From: Thermomicrobiales bacterium
Lineage (GTDB): Bacteria; Chloroflexota; Chloroflexia; Thermomicrobiales; UBA6265
DNA length: 6,019 bases
Assembly: GCA_030446955.1 (NCBI GenBank)
Contig: JAUJMG010000269.1
Span: forward strand, 1-6,019
Direction: 5' to 3'
Numbering within the stretch: position 1 is the first letter of the stretch; each line of letters opens with the position of its first letter. The notes below the pieces were generated by a model that searched no databases, was not told the DNA's origin, and saw nothing but the letters and a program-made list of their open reading frames with translations. Positions 1 through 5,475 of this stretch are shown here, piece by piece. A program made the translations under genes and the position numbers.

Positions 1-205
1 TAGAGCGTGTTATGGACTTTTCGGAAGGGTTGTCGGGGGGTCGTTCGTCTTTTCGAAAGAACGATGGCCGTTGCGCCGACGATTTACGGACGAGGGTATG
101 GTGGTCCAGGCCGGGCTCGCCGGAACGGCTCATCTCCGGGACGCTCAGGCCCTCGGAACCTTCACATGACTCGGCTTCACCCCCTCAAGTCCATAACAGG
201 CTCTA
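1..205. mobile_element. MITE-like element with terminal inverted repeats
   Basis: The first 19 bases (TAGAGCGTGTTATGGACTT) and the reverse complement of bases 187-205 match at 18 of 19 positions. They bound about 201 bp if the outer TA on each side is a target duplication (bases 1-2 and 204-205). The right flank reads CTAG, so a CTAG duplication is equally possible, but base 0 lies outside the window. TA or CTAG targets and short perfect-looking ends are known for IS5-family elements; assigning that family is inference. No transposase fits inside and the short ORFs across it look random, so a non-autonomous miniature element is the best reading. A hairpin lies at 41-64. It ends about 20 bp beyond the stop of the zinc-ribbon gene. 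Alternatives are a solo IS remnant or a chance inverted repeat, the latter unlikely at this length. Confidence 0.6.
41..64. repeat. Imperfect hairpin inside the MITE-like element
   Basis: The arms TCGT and ACGA enclose TCTTT-TCG-AAAGA, giving a nine-pair stem with a three-base TCG bulge on the 5' side and a three-base loop. It sits just inside the left inverted repeat. Subterminal hairpins of this kind occur in miniature elements, but no function can be read from it. Confidence 0.4.
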
Positions 206-223
206 GGAGCGGGGGTGCGGTGC

Positions 224-874
224 CTAGGCTCGCCTCCGCTCCACCTGCGCCAGGAGCTTCTCCATCTCGGCTGTCCACGCCGCCATCGCCTCCCGCTCCG
301 CCTCCAGGATCTCATTCACGAGCCGCTGGTAGGTCGCCCAGTGCATTCGTGGCGGCTTCGGCGGCACCCCGCGCCACCCCGGGCCCCCGGTGTTACCCAG
401 TTTTCGCCGCAGTTTGTCCGCCCGCCGCCGCGCCCGCTCCCCGACGTCTTCCCGGGTGCTCTCGTAGGCCAAGTCGTGGCAGCCTCGACACCGGAACCGG
501 CCTCCCACGCTATAGAGCACTGCTCGCCGGCGCTTACACCCGGGGCAGCGGAACCACGGTCGCGACCCGCCGTACCGGCAGGGCGTCCGCTCGAGCCCAA
601 TCCGCTCCCGTACCGGCACCCACGGCTTCCCAGCATCCGCTCGAACGCTGTAGTCCAGAATCACGGCATCCGGGTCATCGCCGGCATAGACCACCGTGAT
701 GTTTCCCGATGGCTTGCCGCCCCGGCTCCACTCCACCGAATCGGTGGCAAGGTGGCCTGGCTTCACCGCGAACAGTCCCCGTCGCGCGAGGTACCGCACG
801 TCGAGCCAGAGCAAGCCTTCGGTCGTCTCGCGCGTCCGCTCCCATCCCCACCGGCCTGACCCGAGTCCACCCAT
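224..874 (-). CDS. Zinc-ribbon protein of the GLGSGR type, function unknown
   Basis: A 216-residue protein opening MGGLGSGRWGW, an N-terminus I recognise from a widespread uncharacterised family found on mobile elements and prophage-like islands. Residues 20-95 look like a small beta-rich domain, including the LLWLDVRYLARRGL segment. A zinc ribbon follows: C110-x2-C113, then C129-x2-C132, with the family-like RPWFRCPGC and FRCRGCHDLAYES contexts. C99 in TPC may add to it. Residues 145-216 are very basic then helical, rich in Arg, Glu and Ala, with no membrane segment or signal peptide. The ATG start is supported by GGGAGG at 880-885, five bases upstream. The family's role is not known. A ribbon plus a basic tail suggests nucleic-acid binding, which is inference. 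Coding is well supported by family resemblance and length. Confidence 0.85.
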   Translation of the reverse strand: MGGLGSGRWGWERTRETTEGLLWLDVRYLARRGLFAVKPGHLATDSVEWSRGGKPSGNITVVYAGDDPDAVILDYSVRADAGKPWVPVRERIGLERTPCRYGGSRPWFRCPGCKRRRAVLYSVGGRFRCRGCHDLAYESTREDVGERARRRADKLRRKLGNTGGPGWRGVPPKPPRMHWATYQRLVNEILEAEREAMAAWTAEMEKLLAQVERRRA

Positions 875-1252
875 CCCACCCTCCCATCCGTCTCAATTGC
901 AAGACAGCTAAATGATTTCGATAAATTCGCCGCAGCATCGAGACGGACTCGGTGGACTAGATAGTAAGTGGGAAAGACGGGTCACGCCGGTTACGGTTGT
1001 CACTCCCTCGCCGGTCGGTCGCGTTGGCTAGGGGCAATGATGCCCAAGGCCGATGGCACCAGAACAACCTTGCGGCTCAGGAGAAGTGATTACGCTGAAC
1101 GTCGCGGACAGACTGGTAGGTCCAGACCTTGCCCTCGTGAACGTAGTTAGAGATGGAGATCAAATGCCGCAAACACCTCGGATCTGGACACAAAGTGCGA
1201 CCCGCCATCGGTTCCGCGAACCCCTTTGACACCTACCCGAAGCGAGAGCGCG
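875..1252. other. Intergenic stretch with no convincing gene
   Basis: About 378 bp separate the zinc-ribbon gene from the winged-helix gene. Bases 895-932 are AT-richer than the surroundings and lie just upstream of the zinc-ribbon gene, so its promoter probably sits there, but I see no clear -35/-10 pair. Two small hairpins are visible: GGGCA-ATGA-TGCCC at 1032-1045 and GGTTC-CGC-GAACC at 1210-1222. Neither has a T-run, so neither is a convincing terminator. A 58-codon plus-strand ORF (1053-1229) is open, but nothing supports its translation. No tRNA or other RNA gene was recognised. Confidence 0.6.
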
Positions 1253-1840
1253 CTATCGACGCCGGCGGAGCGCCTCCATCTCCACCATCCGCTGCCGGTG
1301 CTCTTCCCATCGCCGATCAGCCTCTTCCAGCTCTTCAATCGTGCGTGGACCCTTCTTCTCCTGCGTCGTCTCTGACGTACTCTCTGATGTCTGCCGAGGG
1401 TCGGCACTCTTGCGTGTCGAGGGTCGGCTGACTGGTCTGCTCACCCTGGGCGGCCTAGTCCGCTGACGGTCAGCATCCTTGTCTGTCGAAGGTGAGCATT
1501 CTGGGGAAAGGTGGTCAAACAACTCGAAGACGCGCGGCCACACCACCCGGAAGTACAGCTTGGCCGGAACGCCCTTGCGTTGCTCTGCGATGACGCCCAA
1601 AGCTCGTAAGCTCTTACGCGCCTGCTCCTGCTGGTAGCGGTTCAGGGCCAGCTCGTCGGTAATCTCGGCCTGGGTTTTGTAAATCCACTCGGGGTCCGCC
1701 CCCTTGTCTGACCAGAAGGCGAGCTGCTGAAACAGCAACGCCTCATACACGCCCCCCAACACCCGAGCCATCGCCGGGTGATAGGCGACGGGTCGATCTG
1801 ACAGGAGAGCACGGAGTGAAGTGTAGGGGTCGCGGGGCAC
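1253..1840 (-). CDS. Winged-helix protein resembling replication-organizer N-domains
   Basis: A 195-residue protein. Residues 15-100 match, by eye, a domain common in phage and plasmid proteins. The YHPAMARVLGGVYEALLFQQ helix is followed by AFWSDKGADPEWIYKTQAEI, then a recognition-helix-like NRYQQEQARKSLRALGVI and a wing-like KGVPAKLYFRV. Such domains are related to DnaD/replisome-organizer or O-like initiators, so a role in element replication or DNA binding is likely but inferred. Residues 115-165 are a Ser/Thr/Arg-rich linker. Residues 166-195 form a charged helix ending in four arginines. The frame is open from GTG at 1879, but that start would overlap the upstream gene by 28 bp. GTG at 1840 is preferred: AGGGGGA lies six bases upstream and the gap to the upstream stop is 11 bp. 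It is probably cotranscribed with the HTH gene. Confidence 0.75.
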   Translation of the reverse strand: MPRDPYTSLRALLSDRPVAYHPAMARVLGGVYEALLFQQLAFWSDKGADPEWIYKTQAEITDELALNRYQQEQARKSLRALGVIAEQRKGVPAKLYFRVVWPRVFELFDHLSPECSPSTDKDADRQRTRPPRVSRPVSRPSTRKSADPRQTSESTSETTQEKKGPRTIEELEEADRRWEEHRQRMVEMEALRRRR

Positions 1841-1846
1841 GGCATA

Positions 1847-1853
1847 TCCCCCT
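1847..1853 (-). promoter_or_regulatory. Ribosome binding site that sets the winged-helix gene start
   Basis: AGGGGGA read on the minus strand overlaps the TAG stop of the upstream HTH gene and lies six bases before GTG at 1840. Its position argues against the longer frame starting at 1879. Confidence 0.6.
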
Positions 1854-2283
1854 AGAGCGAGAAGATGCGACTCCACCACGACGATCGCGGCGGGGCAGTG
1901 GACTGGGCTTTGAGCCTCTCTAGCTCTGCCTCCAGGGTCCTATTGGCCTCCTGTAAGCGTCCATTCTCGCGGACCACGGCCTCCAGCCGCTCTAGGAAGG
2001 GTGACACCACCCGCTGGAGGGCCTGCTCCTGGGTTTCGCGCAGCGCGTCCAGGCTCACAGCGGGTTGGAGTGAGGTTTGGATGGGTCCTGGGTCCTGTGA
2101 TGGATCACACACAAGGCTGGAGCGGGGGATCAGCTGGCGGGGTCCGTGCGGTGAGGGAGCCCACTCGGCACGATATTGGCCGGACTTGATGCGGTTGCGC
2201 ACCGTGTTGGGATGGACGCCTAACATCTGTGCGGCTTCCTGGACGGTGAGCATTTCCTCGGTATCAGTGGATATGTCCACCAC
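1852..2283 (-). CDS. HTH (MerR/excisionase-like) protein with coiled coil
   Basis: A 143-residue protein. Residues 11-40 hold a MerR/excisionase-type helix-turn-helix: MLTVQEAAQMLGVHPNTVRN, then RIKSGQY, the usual start of the wing. Residues 78-127 are a heptad-like coiled coil (LDALRETQEQ through ERLKAQ), suggesting oligomers. The C-terminus has a tryptophan pair followed by basic and hydrophobic residues (SSWWSRIFSL), similar to the short tail seen on many mobile-element HTH proteins of this shape. The frame extends to a GTG at 2322, but GTG at 2283 is preferred because GGAGG lies seven bases upstream; the adjacent GTG at 2280 is also possible. A role as a DNA-binding regulator, excisionase-like factor or partition/replication partner fits the context, but none is proven. 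It is the first gene of a likely two-gene unit with the winged-helix gene. Confidence 0.75.
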   Translation of the reverse strand: MVDISTDTEEMLTVQEAAQMLGVHPNTVRNRIKSGQYRAEWAPSPHGPRQLIPRSSLVCDPSQDPGPIQTSLQPAVSLDALRETQEQALQRVVSPFLERLEAVVRENGRLQEANRTLEAELERLKAQSTAPPRSSWWSRIFSL

Positions 2284-2290
2284 GCCTCGC

Positions 2291-2295
2291 CCTCC
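2291..2295 (-). promoter_or_regulatory. Ribosome binding site that sets the HTH gene start
   Basis: GGAGG on the minus strand lies seven bases before GTG at 2283. No comparable site precedes the GTG at 2322, so the shorter product is favoured. Confidence 0.5.
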
Positions 2296-2309
2296 AGCAC
2301 TCCCACATG

Positions 2310-2321
2310 ATTGTACGTACA
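2310..2321 (-). promoter_or_regulatory. Possible promoter -10 overlapped by a palindrome, before the HTH gene
   Basis: On the minus strand TACAAT (2310-2315) is one base off the sigma-70 -10 consensus and lies about 27 bp before the HTH start. The perfect 10-bp palindrome TGTACGTACA (2312-2321) overlaps it. No good -35 hexamer is seen at 16-18 bp. The layout could be an operator for self-repression by the HTH protein, but this is inference from position only. Confidence 0.3.
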
Positions 2322-2335
2322 CAGGAGTCTAGCAT

Positions 2336-2353
2336 GCCTGGAGGCCTCCTGGG
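2336..2353. repeat. Interrupted palindrome around GGAGGCCTCC
   Basis: GGAGGCCTCC at 2340-2349 is a perfect 10-bp palindrome. After a T/T mismatch it continues with paired CC and GG outside. It lies between the 76-residue gene and the HTH gene. It could be a second protein-binding site upstream of the HTH gene or a weak hairpin downstream of the small gene; no T-run follows on either strand. Confidence 0.3.
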
Positions 2354-2387
2354 GGACTGTAAGTTGTTGAGTTCCTCGGTGTTCTGG

Positions 2388-2618
2388 TTAGACGAGGTCG
2401 TTGTTCAGGACGCGGCCATCCATGATCGCGCGCCGGAGCTGCGTATAGCCACGATGGCCAACCGGCTTCCAGAGAGGGTTGCCGGTGCGCTTGAAGTATT
2501 CCTCGATTTTGGCGTGGACCTTGTGACGGGCGGTGGCCTGTGAGCATCGCAGCTCCCGCATCACGGCCGGGTAGCCGCCGTAGGCCCACCAATCGAGCGG
2601 GTGTTCAACGGAATCCAT
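2388..2618 (-). CDS. Small unknown protein, possibly HTH
   Basis: A 76-residue protein that I do not recognise. The N-terminus is rich in aromatics (PLDWWAYGGYPAVM). The stretch RELRCSQATARHKVHAKIEE has the shape of a short helix-turn-helix (CSQATARHKV as the turn plus second helix). The C-terminus is basic (WKPVGHRGYTQLRRAIMDGR). The start is ATG at 2618. No good ribosome site precedes it, and there is an in-frame TGA upstream with no better start. It lies 54 bp after the CBASS cyclase on the same strand, so it may be read from the CBASS transcript or belong to the element backbone with the HTH gene that follows. It has no ubiquitin-like, JAB or HORMA features, so it is not a usual CBASS accessory. 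Coding is plausible rather than certain. Confidence 0.55.
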   Translation of the reverse strand: MDSVEHPLDWWAYGGYPAVMRELRCSQATARHKVHAKIEEYFKRTGNPLWKPVGHRGYTQLRRAIMDGRVLNNDLV

Positions 2619-2667
2619 AAATGCATTCTGGTTATTGCTCTCGTTTGAGGCAACAGTCAGAGGTCAG

Positions 2668-2682
2668 CGTCACTAGGTGACG
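2668..2682. repeat. Hairpin spanning the cyclase stop codon
   Basis: CGTCAC and GTGACG form a six-pair stem around a three-base loop. On the minus strand the stop TAG is inside it and an in-frame TGA follows at once, giving tandem stops. No T-run follows, so it is not a standard terminator. It might be a weak 3' end stabiliser or part of a recombination site. Confidence 0.35.
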
Positions 2683-4019
2683 ATCACATTTTGCCGGTCA
2701 CGAGCCACCACAATGCCGTTCTTGATGACGTAGCACTCCACGTAGTGCGTGCCCTTATAGGAGGTTGATTCGCTCTTAGCTCGACCTCCCCGGTCCGGAC
2801 TGATCTCTCCTCGAAGCTGGTTGGCCCGATACGCTTCATCTCCACCGTTGCGAACCTTCCAGTAGATCTCAGACGGTTCGGGCACCGTGTTCTGCACGAC
2901 CCGGAAGAGCAGCTTGCGGCTCTTGGCGACCCTGTACCCTCGTGCCGACAGATTGAAGTTGCGGAAGCCGGGCTTGGGTGTAACCTCGGCACTGATTCGC
3001 AGACGGTAGTTTGGGTTGATCTGGACCGGGTAGCGGTCCTCGATCCACATCTCCTTGTCCCAGGGCACAGACGCACTGCGTGGGGAGAGGGATGCGACCT
3101 TGGGGAGGGCGCCCGGCTTGAAGTCCTCCCCGAGAATCACCTGCCACGCGGCGATGGACGCCGTGCGATCCGGCTCGTCATACGCCTCCTTTACCTTCTC
3201 CGCGTAGTGCTTGATCTGGCGCCGGAAGTTGTCGTAGTTCCAGCCCTCTTTGTAGCGGTCGGTGAAATTGTCACCCGTGCCGGCTGGGTCCATCACCGCA
3301 GGCATAGTCAGCGGCAGCGAGTCGGCCAACTTGCCGAGCAGGGTGTTCAGGGTTGAGGGCACGTCCGCGTAGCGCTCCGGCGCCATCATCACTTCGATCT
3401 CGTTGACCTGCTCGCCCAGCAGCGTCGCCAAGATGATGGATTTGCAGCTGAACGTGTTCTTGAAGTCACGTAGGTACTTGAGAAGGCGCACCACCTTGAT
3501 GAACGAGCCACGCGTGAGGCGTTGGCGCTCATCGATCCAGGCGGTGAACGCGGCCGGGTCTGACGCTTCAAGCTTGCCCGTTTCTTCGGGGTCAAGGCGG
3601 TTGGTGATGTAGTGGAGCCCACCCTGATCGATGAGGGGAACGAGATCGATGTGGAACTCGCCGGCGTAGGTGATCCGCATGCAGCGGGTCTTGCGACTGA
3701 CTCGGTCTTTGTACGTGGCGCTGCCGCGGAACGCCGCGTACAGCTTCTCGATGTAGTCCTTGGGTTGCCAGTCGGTCTGCTCCGTCATGTGCAATAGCAC
3801 ATCGGCGTCGAACCCGTCGTTGTCGGCAACGGGCTTGATGATGGTCCGGTGCGCCCATGACCCTGCCGGGACGAATTCGAGGAAGGCCGGTCCGAAGGTT
3901 GCTTCGTTGCAGATGAAAGTCTCAATGGCCGACACCCGATCCTGGAGAATGTCCAGGCGAGTCTGGTTGAGGTTGACCTCGGTGCGGAGGAATGATTCGA
4001 AGTCGTCGACAAACTTCAC
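2673..4019 (-). CDS. CBASS cyclic-oligonucleotide synthase (CD-NTase, SMODS plus AGS-C)
   Basis: A 448-residue CD-NTase that makes a cyclic di- or trinucleotide signal on phage infection. The catalytic core is visible. The nucleotide-binding GS motif is in PAGSWAHRT (G53, S54). The metal-binding pair is in GFDADVLL (D71, D73). The third aspartate is in FHIDLVP (D125). Residues 145-300 carry the helical part of the SMODS fold, including RGSFIKVVRLLKYLRD. Residues 325-448 resemble the AGS-C sensor domain (FRVVQNT, then IYWKVRNGGDEAYRANQLRG, then HYVECYVIKNGIVVARD). Length is normal for SMODS-AGS-C cyclases. An earlier GTG at 4025 exists, but GTG at 4019 has GGAGG seven bases upstream and forms a GTGA overlap with the cap5 stop, so it is chosen. 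Product identity cannot be read from sequence; Cap5 partners studied so far use 3'2'-cGAMP. Confidence 0.93.
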   Translation of the reverse strand: MKFVDDFESFLRTEVNLNQTRLDILQDRVSAIETFICNEATFGPAFLEFVPAGSWAHRTIIKPVADNDGFDADVLLHMTEQTDWQPKDYIEKLYAAFRGSATYKDRVSRKTRCMRITYAGEFHIDLVPLIDQGGLHYITNRLDPEETGKLEASDPAAFTAWIDERQRLTRGSFIKVVRLLKYLRDFKNTFSCKSIILATLLGEQVNEIEVMMAPERYADVPSTLNTLLGKLADSLPLTMPAVMDPAGTGDNFTDRYKEGWNYDNFRRQIKHYAEKVKEAYDEPDRTASIAAWQVILGEDFKPGALPKVASLSPRSASVPWDKEMWIEDRYPVQINPNYRLRISAEVTPKPGFRNFNLSARGYRVAKSRKLLFRVVQNTVPEPSEIYWKVRNGGDEAYRANQLRGEISPDRGGRAKSESTSYKGTHYVECYVIKNGIVVARDRQNVIVT

Positions 4020-5179
4020 CGCCACACCTCCAGGGCCTCGAAGAAGCCTCCCTGATCGTCACGGTCAAACACTGCCCAGGCTGGTGAGACATGCGGCATC
4101 AGGACCCTTCCGAGCGTGATAGCCGCCGAGACCGGGATCGCCGCGAACAGGTCCACGCGGCCGAGCTTGCCGTGGTCGTCCTCAACCAGGGCGAGAAATC
4201 GGCGGACCGCGCGGTCGAAGTTGGTCAGGGCGGTGGGACTGGAAATGAGGGTTGGGCTGGGAGCATCAGGCGCTGTTGGCGCAAGGACATACACGGTATG
4301 AGACTCGACCATCCCGTCAGACAACTCTTCCAGCCGGATCGTCCCGGAGAGGTTGACAACCAGGGCGACGCGCAGCGGATCTCTGCCCATTGTGGCTCGC
4401 CGTACTTCGAAGACAGGCGGTGCTGGTGGATCATCGGGCCAGCGCCAGGCGTTCACATCGTCCACGCGTTGCCGTTGAAAAATGAGGGTCGGAACCTTGT
4501 CATCTAGTCGAGAGCCCAGGTGGACCAGCACTGGGATGCGGGCAAAGGCAAACACTGCCAATCTGGAGATCAGGCCACGGCTGATGCCGTCGTCGATGCG
4601 GCGAACCAGCTCGTCTACGTAGGTCGCTGAGGTAGCGAAGTGGACGGGAGTCCCAAAGTCAGGGACTTGCCCAAGATCAAGATCGAGTTGAGCCTGGAAA
4701 GATCCAGGCAGGAGGGCTGGGAATAGCTTGGCTGCGGTGGTAGCCTCAAGGACCGTGTCATAGGTCAATTCTGGGCTGGCACCACGGACCGGTCCGACCA
4801 AACGCAGGATGGTTGCCTTCCGGTCAGCGCCAATCTCGGTGAGGATCCTGATGCGCTGCTCGTGCTCGCGTTTGAACTCAGCCAATCGCGCCACCGTGTA
4901 CCGCTTCGCCACGCCCCCTTGGTCGATCGGCTTGTGGCAGGTGCGGCACAACAGGAGCAGATTACTTGCTTCCCGGCGCTCGTCAGCGGACAGATCTGAC
5001 TCACCACGCGGCGACTTCTCACCCCAGCCGACGTTGTGGGCCAACTCTCCGATCGCGACCGGCTCTCCGAGGTCTTCATTTTCCAAAACTAATCGGTTGC
5101 AAAAAGTGCAGCGTCCGGCCGCTGCGGCCCAGACAGCGATTTCGGTGGATTTGTTTGGGTTGAGACGGGAATTGGACAC
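4016..5179 (-). CDS. cap5: CBASS effector Cap5: HNH nuclease fused to SAVED sensor
   Basis: A 387-residue cytosolic effector. The N-terminal HNH zinc nuclease (residues 15-90) shows C24-x2-C27, the ELAHNV motif with likely catalytic H48, N73 in ASNLLLLC, and C78-x2-C81-H82. After a linker, residues about 160-387 form a SAVED domain that binds the cyclic nucleotide. Its C-terminal block includes GRVLMPHVSPAWAVFDRDD and the typical ending FFEALEV. In characterised Cap5 proteins, ligand binding drives oligomerisation, and the HNH domain then degrades double-stranded DNA and aborts infection. Size matches the family at about 380 residues. The start is GTG at 5179, with AGGAGG at 5185-5190 five bases upstream. 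It is the first gene of the operon and is coupled to the cyclase by a four-base overlap. All expected metal and catalytic residues are present, so it is probably functional. Confidence 0.93.
   Translation of the reverse strand: MSNSRLNPNKSTEIAVWAAAAGRCTFCNRLVLENEDLGEPVAIGELAHNVGWGEKSPRGESDLSADERREASNLLLLCRTCHKPIDQGGVAKRYTVARLAEFKREHEQRIRILTEIGADRKATILRLVGPVRGASPELTYDTVLEATTAAKLFPALLPGSFQAQLDLDLGQVPDFGTPVHFATSATYVDELVRRIDDGISRGLISRLAVFAFARIPVLVHLGSRLDDKVPTLIFQRQRVDDVNAWRWPDDPPAPPVFEVRRATMGRDPLRVALVVNLSGTIRLEELSDGMVESHTVYVLAPTAPDAPSPTLISSPTALTNFDRAVRRFLALVEDDHGKLGRVDLFAAIPVSAAITLGRVLMPHVSPAWAVFDRDDQGGFFEALEVWR
4027..4031 (-). promoter_or_regulatory. Ribosome binding site that sets the cyclase start
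   Basis: GGAGG sits inside the last codons of cap5. It is seven bases before GTG at 4019 but only one base before GTG at 4025. Normal spacing therefore selects 4019 and gives translational coupling through the GTGA overlap. Confidence 0.65.
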
Positions 5180-5475
5180 GATCGCCTCCTCTTACTCGTG
5201 GCGCATCGTGGGGGGCAGGCCAAGCGGCGAGCATCTATGTATACGATTATTTTAGCACTTATGTTCGACTGTGAAGGGTGGCCTGGGCAGGTCATTTGGT
5301 GACGGAGGCGCGTGGCAACTAGCTTCATGCTCTCAGCAAGGCGTGACTTGCTGTCGGGGAGGACGAGCAGAGCCCCACCGGGCGGCAACGCATCGGCGAA
5401 TTGCCGCCACTCCTGCTGCCGTGACAGGAGACTTGCCGGGACGAGAGTGAAGGTCGTGCAGCGGTGACGGATCAT
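5089..5475 (-). CDS. Small ORF coupled to the recombinase, probably with a disrupted 3' end
   Basis: The ATG overlaps the TGA of the recombinase gene (ATGA), a classic coupled arrangement. The open frame gives 128 residues. Residues 15-60 look like real protein: SRQQEWRQFADALPPGGALL, then VLPDSKSRLAESMKLVATRL, an amphipathic and hydrophobic pattern I recognise loosely from small ORFs behind recombinases. From about residue 61 (below 5296) the frame turns into low-quality sequence (TCPGHPSQSN onward). It runs through the AT-rich cap5 promoter and overlaps cap5 by 91 bp in another frame. The natural stop therefore seems to be lost and the tail is probably accidental. Reading this as a gene cut at its 3' end by arrival of the CBASS module is inference. 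It could also be a wholly spurious ORF. Confidence 0.4.
   Translation of the reverse strand: MIRHRCTTFTLVPASLLSRQQEWRQFADALPPGGALLVLPDSKSRLAESMKLVATRLRHQMTCPGHPSQSNISAKIIVYIDARRLACPPRCATSKRRRSCPIPVSTQTNPPKSLSGPQRPDAALFATD
5246..5275 (-). promoter_or_regulatory. Candidate promoter for the CBASS operon
   Basis: In an otherwise GC-rich region, 5236-5270 is clearly AT-rich. On the minus strand TTCACA (5270-5275, five of six to TTGACA) is followed by TAAAAT (5249-5254) at 15 bp or AATAAT (5246-5251) at 18 bp, both five of six to TATAAT. Transcription would start near 5240, leaving a leader of about 60 bases before cap5. Read by eye and not tested. Confidence 0.45.

Noticed and set aside
7..859. 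Long plus-strand open frames across the first 860 bases
   Set aside because: They lie antisense to the zinc-ribbon gene and have Pro/Arg/Ser-rich low-complexity products typical of GC-rich shadow frames; no family resemblance.
1032..1045. GGGCA-ATGA-TGCCC hairpin considered as a terminator
   Set aside because: Only five pairs and no T-run on either strand.
1210..1222. GGTTC-CGC-GAACC considered as a tRNA T-arm or terminator
   Set aside because: The loop is only three bases and no acceptor, D or anticodon arms can be fitted; no T-run follows on either strand.
1053..1229. Plus-strand 58-codon ORF in the intergenic gap
   Set aside because: It starts with ATG and an AAGG three bases upstream, too close for a normal ribosome site, and the product matches no family I know. 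It may be chance; a homologue search would settle it.
1865..2332. 155-codon plus-strand frame opposite the HTH gene
   Set aside because: The minus-strand product has a clear HTH and coiled coil, whereas this frame is Ser/Arg-rich without recognisable features.
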